Notes: a model not told the origin generated them from the sequence alone. 64,000 nt of DNA from Enterobacter sp. C2 (GCF_019880405.1 NZ_CP082269.1:3844001-3908000); one strand, 5' to 3'. Positions 37,175-46,115 are shown, counted from the first letter of the stretch. Made by a program: numbers and translations.

Positions 37175-38116
37175 ATGCGTTTGAAACCCTTAGTCACCGC
37201 GCTCTGTGCTGGCGCACTGCTTGCCGCAACGCCGTTTGCGCAGGCCAAAGATCTGAAGTCCATCGGCGTGACGGTGGGCGACCTGGCGAACCCGTTCTTT
37301 GTCCAGATCACCAAGGGCGCAGAGCTGGAGGCGCGCAAGCTGGCCGGAGAGAACGTCAAGGTGACGCTGGTCTCCAGCGGCTACGATCTCGGCCAGCAGG
37401 TATCGCAGATCGATAACTTTATTGCCGCGAAGGTAGACATGATCATTCTCAACGCGGCGGATTCCAAAGGCATTGGCCCGGCGGTGAAGCGCGCCAAAGA
37501 GGCCGGGATCGTGGTGGTGGCGGTTGACGTGGCGGCTGAGGGCGCTGACGCGACCATCACCTCCGATAACACCCAGGCAGGTGAGATCGCCTGTAAGTAC
37601 ATCACCGATCGCCTGAAAGGCAAAGGCGACGTGGTGATCATCAACGGGCCGCCGGTCTCAGCGGTGCAGAACCGCGTTGAGGGCTGCCAGACCGAGTTCA
37701 AGCGTCACCCAGGCATCAAGGTGCTCTCCTGGAACCAGAACGCCAAGGGCAGTCGTGAAGGTGGCCTGGAGATCATGACCTCCCTGCTGGCGGCCAATCC
37801 GAAGATCGACGGCGTATTCGCCATTAACGATCCTACGGCGATCGGGGCCGATCTTGCCGCGAAGCAGGCCCAGCGCAACGAGTTCTTTATCGTTGGCGTA
37901 GACGGCTCGCCGGACGGGGAAGAGGCGCTGAAACGTGAAAACTCCCTGTTCGTAGCGACCCCAGCACAGGATCCGCAGGTGATGGCGGCGAAGGCGGTGG
38001 AGATTGGCTATGACATCCTGCAGGGCAAACCCGCGCCGAAAGAGCCGGTGCTGATCCCGGTCACGATGATCGATAAGCAGAGCGTGGCGAACTACAAAGG
38101 CTGGACGGTTAAATAA
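37175..38116 (+). CDS. Sugar ABC transporter periplasmic binding protein (RbsB type)
   Basis: A 313-residue periplasmic protein. A Sec signal peptide of 24 residues ends AQA, followed by the mature start KDLKSIGV. The type I periplasmic binding fold is shown by NPFFVQITKGAE, IDNFIAAKVDMIILNAAD, VAVDVAAEGADATITSDN and INDPTAIGADLA. It would capture the imported sugar and may also present it to the sensor kinase. AAGGAA precedes the ATG. A REP element follows its stop codon and may uncouple its abundance from downstream genes. Confidence 0.93.
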   Translation: MRLKPLVTALCAGALLAATPFAQAKDLKSIGVTVGDLANPFFVQITKGAELEARKLAGENVKVTLVSSGYDLGQQVSQIDNFIAAKVDMIILNAADSKGIGPAVKRAKEAGIVVVAVDVAAEGADATITSDNTQAGEIACKYITDRLKGKGDVVIINGPPVSAVQNRVEGCQTEFKRHPGIKVLSWNQNAKGSREGGLEIMTSLLAANPKIDGVFAINDPTAIGADLAAKQAQRNEFFIVGVDGSPDGEEALKRENSLFVATPAQDPQVMAAKAVEIGYDILQGKPAPKEPVLIPVTMIDKQSVANYKGWTVK

Positions 38117-38122
38117 CGTAAA

Positions 38123-38154
38123 TGCCGGGTAGCGCTGCGCTTACCCGGCCTACG
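38123..38154. repeat. REP element inside the sugar operon
   Basis: Palindrome TGCCGGGTA...TACCCGGC, nearly identical to the element at 910-938. It lies in the 54-bp gap between the binding-protein gene and the isomerase gene, a common location where REP protects upstream mRNA. Confidence 0.8.
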
Positions 38155-38170
38155 CCTCTGGAGGCCATAT

Positions 38171-38866
38171 ATGAAACGCTCCGCGATTAACGAAATCCTT
38201 GGCCACACGCGGCAGTTTTTCTCCATGCATGACGTGCACCTGCCAGCGTTTGCCAGCTTCGCCCCGGCCCGCTGGCGACAGCTGCCTGCCGATGCCTGGC
38301 AGGAGGTGTTCGATCTCCGGCTGGGCTGGGACGTGACCGCCTTTGGCGGCACGAACTTTGCGACACAGGGACTGACGCTCTTTACCCTACGCAATGGCTC
38401 CCCCACTGGGACACCGTGGCCCAAATGCTATGCGGAAAAGATCATGCACGTCCGCGACGGCCAGCTGACCCCCATGCATTTTCACTGGCGCAAGCGTGAA
38501 GACATTATTAACCGCGGCGGCGGTAATTTGATTATCGAACTGTGGAACGCTGGGGCCGACCAGCAGACCGAACAGACCGACGTGACGGTGGCCATCGACG
38601 GCTGTTTACAGACGCATACGGCGGGCAGCCAGCTACGCCTCGCGCCAGGAGAGAGCATCTGCCTGCCGCCGGGGCTGTATCACAGCTTCTGGGGCGAACA
38701 CGGCTTTGGCGACGTGCTGGTGGGCGAGGTCTCCTCCGTCAATGACGATGACCATGACAACCACTTCCTGGAGCCGCGCGATCGCTATAACAGCATTGAA
38801 GAAGATGAGCCCGCCCAGCTGGTGCTCTGTAACGAATATTCCCTGTTTCTCTACCCGGTTCCCTAA
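38171..38866 (+). CDS. D-lyxose/D-mannose isomerase
   Basis: A 231-residue cupin-fold aldose-ketose isomerase. The expected metal ligands H103, H105, E110 and H171 fall at exactly the positions remembered for the E. coli O157 enzyme (EcSI), which converts D-lyxose to D-xylulose and D-mannose to D-fructose. The length (EcSI 227) also agrees. In this operon it would act on the imported aldose. GGAGG precedes the ATG by six bases. Confidence 0.88.
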   Translation: MKRSAINEILGHTRQFFSMHDVHLPAFASFAPARWRQLPADAWQEVFDLRLGWDVTAFGGTNFATQGLTLFTLRNGSPTGTPWPKCYAEKIMHVRDGQLTPMHFHWRKREDIINRGGGNLIIELWNAGADQQTEQTDVTVAIDGCLQTHTAGSQLRLAPGESICLPPGLYHSFWGEHGFGDVLVGEVSSVNDDDHDNHFLEPRDRYNSIEEDEPAQLVLCNEYSLFLYPVP

Positions 38867-38880
38867 CCAAGGAGGCTGCA

Positions 38881-39741
38881 ATGCCGCTGATCTCTCTTGC
38901 CGAAGGTCTGAAACATGCTCGTGTGCATCAGTATGCGCTGGGTGCGTTTAACGTACTGGATACCCACTTTCTGCGGGCGCTGTTTGCCGCCGCAAAACAG
39001 CAGCGCTCGCCGTTTATCATCAACATTGCCGAAGTGCACTTTAAGTATTTGTCGCTGGATACGCTGGTAGAGGCGGTGAAGTATGAGGCCGCCCGGCACG
39101 ATATTCCGGTGGTGCTCAACCTCGATCACGGCCTGCACTTTGAGGCGGTCGTTCAGGCGCTGCGCCTCGGTTTTACCTCCGTGATGTTTGACGGCTCAAC
39201 GCTGGACTATGAAGAGAACGTACGCCAGACGCGGGAGGTGGTGAAGATGTGCCACGCGGTCGGCGTCTCGGTTGAGGGCGAGCTGGGGGCGGTAGGCGGT
39301 GACGAAGGTGGGGCGCTGTACGGCCACGCTGACGAGGCCTTCTTTACCGATCCGGAAAAGGCCCGGGACTTTGTCGACCGAACCGGCATTGATGCGCTGG
39401 CCGTGGCGATCGGCAACGCCCATGGCAAATATAAAGGTGAACCGAAACTCGACTTTACCCGCCTGGAGGCGATTCGCCAGCAGACCGCCCTGCCGCTGGT
39501 GCTGCACGGCGGCTCCGGCATCAGCGATGCGGACTTCCGCCGCGCTATCAGCCTGGGCATCCATAAAATCAACTTCTATACCGGTATGTCGCAGGCCGCC
39601 CTCGCTGCGGTGGACAAAAGCATGACCGCGCGGGATCAGATCTATGACGAGTTCGCCGAGCTGATGCTCAGTATTGAGCAGGCGATCGCCGATATTGTTG
39701 CCGAGCAGATGCGCATCTTCGGCAGCGAGGGGAAAATCTGA
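38881..39741 (+). CDS. Class II ketose-phosphate aldolase (FbaA/GatY/KbaY family)
   Basis: A 286-residue zinc-dependent aldolase. NLDHG carries catalytic D82 and zinc ligand H83; further zinc ligands are H181 (GNAHGKY) and H209 (VLHGGSG). NFYTGMSQA contributes phosphate contacts. It cleaves a ketose phosphate to dihydroxyacetone phosphate plus an aldehyde. The substrate is not fixed by sequence; from context a ketose 1-phosphate made by the downstream kinase is likely. AAGGAGG precedes the ATG by six bases, a very strong site. Its TGA overlaps the next ATG by one base. Confidence 0.9.
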   Translation: MPLISLAEGLKHARVHQYALGAFNVLDTHFLRALFAAAKQQRSPFIINIAEVHFKYLSLDTLVEAVKYEAARHDIPVVLNLDHGLHFEAVVQALRLGFTSVMFDGSTLDYEENVRQTREVVKMCHAVGVSVEGELGAVGGDEGGALYGHADEAFFTDPEKARDFVDRTGIDALAVAIGNAHGKYKGEPKLDFTRLEAIRQQTALPLVLHGGSGISDADFRRAISLGIHKINFYTGMSQAALAAVDKSMTARDQIYDEFAELMLSIEQAIADIVAEQMRIFGSEGKI

Positions 39742-40763
39742 TGACACGCAGAGGCATCATTGCCGCGGGCAATATGCTGGTGGATCACGTCCACCAGATC
39801 GTGCAGTGGCCGGAGCGCGGCTGGCTGGCCGAGATTGTCCACAGTGAACGCTCCACCGGCGGCGCGCCGCTGAACGTTCTGCTGACGCTGGCGAAGATGC
39901 GTACCGGCCTGCCGCTACAGGCGGTGGGGTTGGTGGGTGAAGATAACGACGGCGACTACATTATGGCGATGCTGGAACAGTACCACGTCAACCGCCAGCA
40001 TGTGCAGCGCACCACCTTTGCGCCCACCTCCATGTCGCAGGTAATGACCGATCCCAGCGGCCAGCGCACCTTCTTTCACTCTCCCGGCGCCAACCGCCTG
40101 CTGGATCTGCCCGCCTTCGATCGCCTTGATAGCACCATGAAGATTTTCCATCTCGGCTACCTGCTGCTGCTGGACAGCCTGGATATGCCGGACGACGAGT
40201 TTGGTACCCGCAGCGCCCGGCTGCTGGCCCAGATGCACGGTCTGGGCTTTGAAACCTCACTGGATCTGGTGTCGCGCAAAGGCGATCCCCGCTACCGCCC
40301 GCTGGTTAACCCGGCCCTGAAGCATCTGGACTATCTGGTGATCAACGAGCTGGAGGCGGGCGAGTTCAGCGAGCTGGCGATCCGCCACGAAAACGGCGAG
40401 CCGCATATCGAGCATATCGCCCAGGCGGCGGCGCAGCTGTTGGCCGCCGGCGTGAAGCAGCGGGTGGTGATCCACTGCCCCGAGGGGGCGTGGGGACAAA
40501 CGCCGCAGAAGCCAGGCGTCTGGATCCCCTCCTGGCACCTGGCGCAAGAGGAGATTGTTGGTAGCGTGGGGGCGGGAGATGCCTTCTGCGCCGGGTTCCT
40601 TTACGGCTGCCATGAAGCCTGGCCGCTACTGGAGAGTATTCAGCTTGCCCACGTCTGTGCCCGAGCCAGCCTGCTTGCCGCCAACGCCATTGACGGGGCG
40701 AAATCCCTGGATGAGCACCGGGCATTTATCCGCGATAACGCTCAGGCCGCGATCTCATTATGA
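39741..40763 (+). CDS. PfkB-family sugar kinase
   Basis: A 340-residue ribokinase-fold kinase. The N-terminal substrate site (GNMLVDHV, STGGAPLNVLLTLAKM) and the C-terminal anion hole/catalytic motif GSVGAGDAFCAGFLYG are both present. It would phosphorylate the ketose produced by the isomerase before aldol cleavage. The start overlaps the aldolase stop by one base, and its end overlaps the convergent response-regulator gene by 22 bp. Confidence 0.9.
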   Translation: MTRRGIIAAGNMLVDHVHQIVQWPERGWLAEIVHSERSTGGAPLNVLLTLAKMRTGLPLQAVGLVGEDNDGDYIMAMLEQYHVNRQHVQRTTFAPTSMSQVMTDPSGQRTFFHSPGANRLLDLPAFDRLDSTMKIFHLGYLLLLDSLDMPDDEFGTRSARLLAQMHGLGFETSLDLVSRKGDPRYRPLVNPALKHLDYLVINELEAGEFSELAIRHENGEPHIEHIAQAAAQLLAAGVKQRVVIHCPEGAWGQTPQKPGVWIPSWHLAQEEIVGSVGAGDAFCAGFLYGCHEAWPLLESIQLAHVCARASLLAANAIDGAKSLDEHRAFIRDNAQAAISL

Positions 40764-41473
40764 ACCACGTCGGCAGCGAACACGTAGCCCAGGCCGCGAA
40801 TGGTTTTAATCAGCGCAGGCTGATGCGGGTTCAGCTCGATTTTGCGCCGTAGCCGCATAATCAACACGTCGATAGTGCGGTCAAACACGTCCATGCTCTC
40901 GCTATGGGTGAGGGCCAGCAGCTGTTCGCGGCTCAGCACCCGTCGCGCATTCTGCATCAGCGCCAGCAGCAGGCCATACTCGCCCTGGGTGAGCGGCGTC
41001 AGCTGGCCGTGCGGATCGTGCAGCTCACAGCGGGTCGTATTCAGACTCCAGCCGTTAAACGCCATATCCGCCCCTTTCGCGAGCGGACTCTCCGCCGCTA
41101 GCGCACCGGTGCGCCGCAGCACCGCCTTCAGGCGGGCCACCACCACGCGGGGGTTAAAGGGTTTGGCGATATAGTCGTCCGCGCCCATCTCAAGGCCCAC
41201 CACCACGTCCGATTCACTGCCCAGCCCGGTGAGCATTACCACCGGTAGCGCAGGCCGCGCTCGCTGCAGCTGTTGCAGCACCATCAGCCCGTTGGTATCC
41301 GGCAGCACCATATCCAGCAGTACCAGCGCGATTTCGGGTTGCTCAGCGGCAAGCGTTAACGCATCCCGACCGCTATGACAGACGTGCACGGCAAAGACAT
41401 GCTCATTAAGCACATCCTGCAAGAGTTCGCAGACTGCCGCATCATCATCCACTATCAGAATTGCCGGTTTCAT
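40742..41473 (-). CDS. OmpR/TorR-type response regulator of the sugar cassette
   Basis: A 243-residue response regulator. The receiver domain has the acidic cluster VDDD near the N-terminus, phosphoacceptor Asp in LVLLDMVLP (about residue 54) and KPF near 105. A winged-helix output domain (about 135-235) ends with TIRGLGYVF. It is the likely partner of the hybrid kinase at 32236-34518, the two genes bracketing the catabolic operon. Two adjacent ATGs (41476, 41473) are possible. Probable target: the kinase/ABC divergent promoter, by inference. Confidence 0.88.
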   Translation of the reverse strand: MKPAILIVDDDAAVCELLQDVLNEHVFAVHVCHSGRDALTLAAEQPEIALVLLDMVLPDTNGLMVLQQLQRARPALPVVMLTGLGSESDVVVGLEMGADDYIAKPFNPRVVVARLKAVLRRTGALAAESPLAKGADMAFNGWSLNTTRCELHDPHGQLTPLTQGEYGLLLALMQNARRVLSREQLLALTHSESMDVFDRTIDVLIMRLRRKIELNPHQPALIKTIRGLGYVFAADVVHNEIAA

Positions 41474-41586
41474 CATCTACGCTCGCCAGAGAGACATGCC
41501 TAAGTGTTAGCCATTCTGGTGAGGATCGGCAGCAAATCACACTGCGACGTGCTGGATCTTTAACCGCTGTCACACCCCTTGGTTTT

Positions 41587-41627
41587 TCGACACGTCAAAT
41601 GTGTCGATGCCCTGTTCATCGACAGGG
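41587..41627. promoter_or_regulatory. Nested inverted repeats upstream of fdhF (candidate FhlA sites)
   Basis: TCGACAC (41587-41593) pairs with GTGTCGA (41601-41607). TGTCGATG (41602-41609) pairs with CATCGACA (41617-41624), and CCCTGT (41610-41615) with ACAGGG (41622-41627). The cluster lies 51-106 bp upstream of the sigma-54 promoter, the right place for the upstream activator sites of FhlA, which controls fdhF in E. coli. Confidence 0.5.
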
Positions 41628-41677
41628 TTTTACCCCGTACTCGCCCGTAATCCCTGCCAATGCCTACAACAACAATG

Positions 41678-41693
41678 TGGCATGCAAGATGCA
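41678..41693 (+). promoter_or_regulatory. Sigma-54 promoter of fdhF
   Basis: TGGCATGCAAGATGCA fits the -24/-12 consensus TGGCAYRN4TTGCW at all conserved bases but one. It is 52 bp upstream of the fdhF start codon; E. coli fdhF is transcribed by sigma-54 RNA polymerase. Confidence 0.8.
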
Positions 41694-41744
41694 TAGTGGG
41701 GCCAGGAGCGCAAATGCGCGCTGTGTTTAACTGGAGCAGAAGCG

Positions 41745-43892
41745 ATGAAAAAAGTCGTCACGGTTTGCCCGTACTGCGCCTCAGGTTGCAAGATCAACCT
41801 CGTGGTGGATAACGGAAAAATCGTTCGCGCGGAGGCGGCGCAGGGGAAAACCAATCAGGGAACCCTGTGCCTGAAAGGCTACTACGGCTGGGATTTTATC
41901 AACGATACCCAGATCCTCACTCCGCGTCTGAAAACACCCATGATCCGTCGCCAGCGCGGCGGTAAGCTGGAAGCGGTCTCCTGGGACGAAGCGCTGAACT
42001 ATGTCGCCGACCGCCTGAGCGCCATCAAAGAGAAATATGGTCCGGACGCCATTCAGACCACCGGCTCGTCGCGCGGTACCGGCAACGAAACCAACTATGT
42101 AATGCAGAAATTTGCGCGCGCCGTTATTGGCACCAATAACGTCGACTGCTGCGCACGCGTCTGACACGGCCCCTCGGTTGCAGGTCTGCACCAGTCGGTC
42201 GGTAATGGCGCAATGAGTAATGCCATCACGGAAATTGATAACACGGATTTAGTCTTTATCTTTGGCTATAACCCGGCAGATTCCCACCCTATCGTCGCCA
42301 ATCATGTGATCCGTGCGAAGCGTAACGGGGCGAAAATTATTGTCTGCGATCCGCGCAAAATCGAGACCGCGCGCATTGCCGATATGCACCTTGCGTTGAA
42401 GAACGGCTCGAACATCGCGCTGCTCAACGCCCTTGGGCATGTCATTGTTGAAGAGAAGCTCTACGACGCGGCGTTCGTGGCGAACCGCACCCAGGGCTTT
42501 GAAGAGTACTGCAAAATTGTTGAAGGCTATACGCCAGAGTCCGTCGAGGAGATTACCGGCGTTAGCGCTCAGGCGATCCGTCAGGCGGCGCGGCTCTATG
42601 CCGGGGCGAAAACGGCATCAATCCTGTGGGGCATGGGCGTGACCCAGTTCTATCAGGGGGTTGAGACGGTGCGTTCCCTCACCAGCCTGGCGATGCTCAC
42701 CGGCAACCTGGGCAAGGCGCACGTCGGCGTCAACCCGGTACGCGGACAGAACAACGTGCAGGGCGCGTGTGATATGGGCGCGCTGCCGGACACCTATCCA
42801 GGCTACCAGTACATCAGCGATCCGGCGAATCGGGAAAAATTCGCCCGCGCCTGGGGCGTAGAGAGCCTGCCGGCCCATACTGGCTACCGCATCAGCGAGC
42901 TGCCGCATCGGGCGGCGCATGGCGAAGTGCGGGCGGCCTATATCATGGGCGAGGATCCGCTGCAGACCGACGCCGAGCTCTCGGCGGTGCGCAAAGGGTT
43001 TGAGGACCTTGAGCTGGTCATCGTGCAGGATATCTTTATGACCAAAACTGCGGCGGCGGCGGATGTGATTTTACCGTCAACGTCGTGGGGCGAGCATGAG
43101 GGCGTCTATACGGCGGCGGATCGTGGTTTCCAGCGCTTCTTTAAGGCGGTAGAACCCCAGTGGGATCTGAAAACCGACTGGCAGATCATTAGCGAGATCG
43201 CCACGCGGATGGGCTACCCGATGCACTATGACACTACCCAGCAGATCTGGGACGAGCTGCGCCACCTCTGTCCAGACTTCTACGGTGCGACCTACGAGAA
43301 GATGGGCGAGCTGGGCTATATTCAGTGGCCATGCCGCGATGAGTCAGAGGCTGACCAGGGAACGTCATACCTCTTTAAAGAGAAGTTTGATACCGACACC
43401 GGGCTGGCGAAGTTCTTTACCTGCGACTGGGTTGCCCCTATTGATAAGCTCACCGACGACTACCCAATGGTGCTCTCTACGGTGCGTGAGGTGGGTCACT
43501 ACTCCTGCCGCTCAATGACCGGCAACTGTGCGGCGCTGGCCGCGCTGGCCGATGAGCCAGGCTATGCGCAGATCAACACCGCCGACGCCGCCCGGTTGGG
43601 CATTGAGGATGAGGCGCTGGTGTGGGTCAACTCGCGCAAGGGGAGAATCATCACCCGGGCGCAGGTCAGCGACCGCCCGAACCCGGGCGCGGTCTACATG
43701 ACCTACCAGTGGTGGATTGGAGCCTGTAACGAACTGGTCACGGAGAACCTGAGTCCGATAACCAAAACACCGGAGTATAAGTACTGCGCGGTACGCGTGG
43801 AGGCAATCGACGATCAGCAGGCCGCCGAGCGGTACGTCATTGACGAGTATAACAAGCTTAAATCCCGACTTCGGGAGAGCGCATTAGGATAA
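41745..43892 (+). CDS. fdhF: Formate dehydrogenase H, selenoprotein (UGA read as Sec)
   Basis: A 715-residue molybdopterin selenoenzyme of the formate hydrogenlyase complex, oxidising formate to CO2. The frame contains one in-frame TGA at 42162-42164, codon 140, exactly where E. coli FdhF has selenocysteine. The sequence continues as HGP...GLHQSVGNGAMSNAI, and the bases after the TGA form the SECIS-type hairpin region. The N-terminus carries the CPYCASGCK iron-sulfur cysteines. Total length equals E. coli FdhF, so this is one intact gene, not two fragments. A sigma-54 promoter lies upstream. Confidence 0.96.
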
Positions 43893-43908
43893 AACAGGCA
43901 TGCTAATT

Positions 43909-43938
43909 AACACCGACCTCGAATAAGAGGTCGGTGTT
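43909..43938 (+). terminator. Hairpin terminator after fdhF
   Basis: AACACCGACCTC (43909-43920) pairs perfectly with GAGGTCGGTGTT (43927-43938) over GAATAA. The tail is ATATATTC rather than a T-run. Confidence 0.6.
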
Positions 43939-44066
43939 ATATATTCATAAGCATTATTATTTATAAAACTCTGTGAAGATACTCGAAGAAAAATGTAATT
44001 AAGTTAGTAAAATTACATCTCTATTTCTCTTTTCTTTTAACCTGAAGGCGATATCATTATTGGCGG

Positions 44067-44093
44067 GTGCTTAAGGCTTTCTGTCTTAAGCAC
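44067..44093 (+). other. Leader hairpin of the hok-type mRNA
   Basis: GTGCTTAAG (44067-44075) pairs with CTTAAGCAC (44085-44093). The GGCTTTCTG loop sequence and following layout resemble the 5' stem-loop of plasmid R1 hok mRNA. Confidence 0.5.
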
Positions 44094-44139
44094 GCTCAGT
44101 GTTATTCCGAACAACTTTGAGAGTGTGGTAGTCAGAGAG

Positions 44140-44192
44140 TTGAAAGCCCCGGGCAATGTTTCCATTAACCCGGGGGCTACTCTACACAACTC
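44140..44192 (-). ncRNA. Sok-like antisense RNA (antitoxin)
   Basis: On the - strand the sequence runs from the TGTGTAGAG region into AGCCCCCGGG-(TTAATGGAAACAT)-TGCCCGGGGCTTTC, a stem with a T-ending tail. This is the Sok pattern of a terminator stem bracketing a TTAATG-type loop, complementary to the hok leader. Both ends are estimates; no convincing -10/-35 was assigned. Confidence 0.5.
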
Positions 44193-44243
44193 TGACAAGT
44201 TGAGAGTAGCCTCTTACCCTTTTTTTTGCAAGGAGTAAAAGGC

Positions 44244-44396
44244 ATGACGCCATTAAAATATCTGTTAGCCATTCTGTTAGTGGTTTGTCTAACAATCCTG
44301 ACCTTTGCCTTTATTAACCGCGGAAGGCTTTGCGAGTTTAATATAAAAAACGATCGTCAGGAGGTGGCGGCTAAATTAGCCTGCACAGCAGGCTAA
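44244..44396 (+). CDS. Hok/Gef-family small toxic membrane peptide
   Basis: A 50-residue peptide with one N-terminal membrane helix (about 4-25) followed by the Hok-family tail: conserved C30-E31 after the helix, then EVAAKLAC near the C-terminus, closest in pattern to HokB. AAGGAG precedes the ATG. The upstream block TAGCCTCTTACC followed by GCAAGGAG has the same layout as the translation start of R1 hok. Hok peptides depolarise the inner membrane and are silenced by Sok RNA. It sits between fdhF and gltP, a place where E. coli has no hok. Confidence 0.85.
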   Translation: MTPLKYLLAILLVVCLTILTFAFINRGRLCEFNIKNDRQEVAAKLACTAG

Positions 44397-44492
44397 CTCA
44401 ACGGGCGGGGTAACCCGCCCGAATTGCCAGCGTTGTGTCCTTAATGCACCCTTTTATAATTATCACAAATACATTCACACCATGTGAATAAT

Positions 44493-44520
44493 AAAAAACC
44501 CGCCTCGGCGGGTTTTTTTT
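44493..44520. terminator. Bidirectional terminator between hok and gltP
   Basis: AAAAAACCCGC pairs with GCGGG followed by eight T residues over a CTCG tetraloop. It serves gltP on the - strand and the hok mRNA on the + strand. An additional GGGCGGG/CCCGCCC hairpin lies at 44403-44420 immediately after the hok stop. Confidence 0.85.
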
Positions 44521-44535
44521 ATTAATCATAAATTA

Positions 44536-45849
44536 CTACTGATTGACGGTGGTCTTAAATTTGCCCAGCGTCTCGCGCTCGTAGGCCAATGCTTTTTGGC
44601 TGTCGAACTTGCGCTCCCACTTGGCAATCACCAGCACCGCCAGCGCGTTACCCACCACGTTCAGTGCGGTACGGGCCATATCGAGGATACGGTCAACGCC
44701 TGCGATAAACGCCAGCCCTTCCAGCGGGATCCCTACGCTGCCCAGGGTCGCCAGCAGCACCACAAAGGAGACGCCCGGTACGCCAGCGATGCCTTTCGAC
44801 GTCACCATCAGCGTCAGCACCAGGATGATCTCCTGGCCCAGAGAGAGGTCAATGCCGTAGAGCTGGGCGATAAAGATGGCGGCGATGCTCTGATAGAGCG
44901 TAGAGCCGTCGAGGTTAAAGGAGTAACCAGTCGGCACCACGAAGCTGGTGATGGACGCCGGTGCACCGTAGGCTTCCATCTTCTCAATGATACGCGGCAG
45001 AACGCTCTCGGAGCTGGCAGTGGAGTAGGCCAGGATCAGCTCATCCTTCAGGATACGGATCAGCGTCCAGATGCTCAGCTTGCACATCCGCGCCACCGCG
45101 CCCAGCACCACCAGCGCAAAGAACAGGATCGCCACGTAGACAAGGATAACCAGCTTGGCGAGCGGCCACAGGGAGGCGAAGCCAAAGTTAGCTACCGTTA
45201 CCGAGATCAGAGCAAACACACCAATTGGCGCATAGCGCATCACCATGTGGGTGACTTTAAACATGGTCTCTGAAATAGAGCGGAACACGGTCACCAGCGG
45301 ATCGCGGTGCGCGGCAGGCAGAGACGACAGCCCGAGGCCAAACAGCACCGAGAAGAAGATGATCGGCAGCATGTCGCCCTTCGCCATAGAGGCGACAATA
45401 TTCGTCGGAACCAGCGAGAGGATGGTGCCCATCAGCCCGTGGGCATGGCTCTGTACTTCCGCCGTGGTGCTCTGATATTTTGAAATATCCACCGTCGCCA
45501 GCTGCGTCATATCAATGCCCGCCCCCGGCTGGAACACGTTAGCCAGCGTGATACCCAGCACGATGGCAACGGTAGTGATGATTTCAAAATAGAGAATCGT
45601 TTTGACACCGATACGGCCAAGCTGCTTCGCATCGCCCACGCCTGCAATGCCCACAACCAGCGTGGAGATTACAATCGGAACCACAATCATCTTGATCAGG
45701 TGGATAAAGATATCGCCCGCTGGTGAAAGCAGGTTGGCAATCAGCCACTCGCGGCTATCGCTTTGGTAATGCAGGAAACTACCCAGAAGAATACCCAGCA
45801 CAAGGGCCAGCAAAATCTGCCAGGCCAGGCTGACTTTCACATTTTTCAT
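44536..45849 (-). CDS. gltP: Glutamate/aspartate:proton symporter GltP
   Basis: A 437-residue DAACS-family inner-membrane carrier, the same length as E. coli GltP and nearly identical over most of its course. Hallmarks are the serine-rich AYSTASSESVLPRI re-entrant loop, VVPTGYSFNLDG and SKGIAGVPGVSFVVL. Start is the ATG at 45849 (MKNVKVSLAW); the frame continues upstream to 45900 without family similarity. In E. coli the nrf operon separates gltP from acs; here they are directly divergent. Confidence 0.96.
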   Translation of the reverse strand: MKNVKVSLAWQILLALVLGILLGSFLHYQSDSREWLIANLLSPAGDIFIHLIKMIVVPIVISTLVVGIAGVGDAKQLGRIGVKTILYFEIITTVAIVLGITLANVFQPGAGIDMTQLATVDISKYQSTTAEVQSHAHGLMGTILSLVPTNIVASMAKGDMLPIIFFSVLFGLGLSSLPAAHRDPLVTVFRSISETMFKVTHMVMRYAPIGVFALISVTVANFGFASLWPLAKLVILVYVAILFFALVVLGAVARMCKLSIWTLIRILKDELILAYSTASSESVLPRIIEKMEAYGAPASITSFVVPTGYSFNLDGSTLYQSIAAIFIAQLYGIDLSLGQEIILVLTLMVTSKGIAGVPGVSFVVLLATLGSVGIPLEGLAFIAGVDRILDMARTALNVVGNALAVLVIAKWERKFDSQKALAYERETLGKFKTTVNQ

Positions 45850-46100
45850 AACTACAGACGTCCTCAATGAAGCACCATTCCGTGTACCGGAACGATACAT
45901 ACTGAAAGGGGTGTGATTAGCGTTGCTTAGTAAAGCGGGGTTTTTTAACGCGCATTATCAGTACCATTTGCATGGTATCAAGTGCAACCCTTTAAGATGA
46001 GGGTCTTTCACCACGAAAGTGCATAAGAATCGACTTTTATCCCACACTTAATGCATAACTATATGTTATGGATAAGATTTTCATTAGCTTTCCTGCAAAC

Positions 46101-46115
46101 ATCACCACTGGTGAT
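46101..46115. promoter_or_regulatory. 15-bp palindrome in the gltP-acs gap
   Basis: ATCACCA-C-TGGTGAT is a perfect odd palindrome 149 bp upstream of the acs start, in the 414-bp intergenic region. It does not match CRP or IHF consensus well, so the binding protein is unknown. Confidence 0.35.

Noticed and set aside
42162..42164. Nonsense mutation or sequencing error splitting fdhF
   Set aside because: The TGA is at the known selenocysteine codon, with continuous homology and expected total length.
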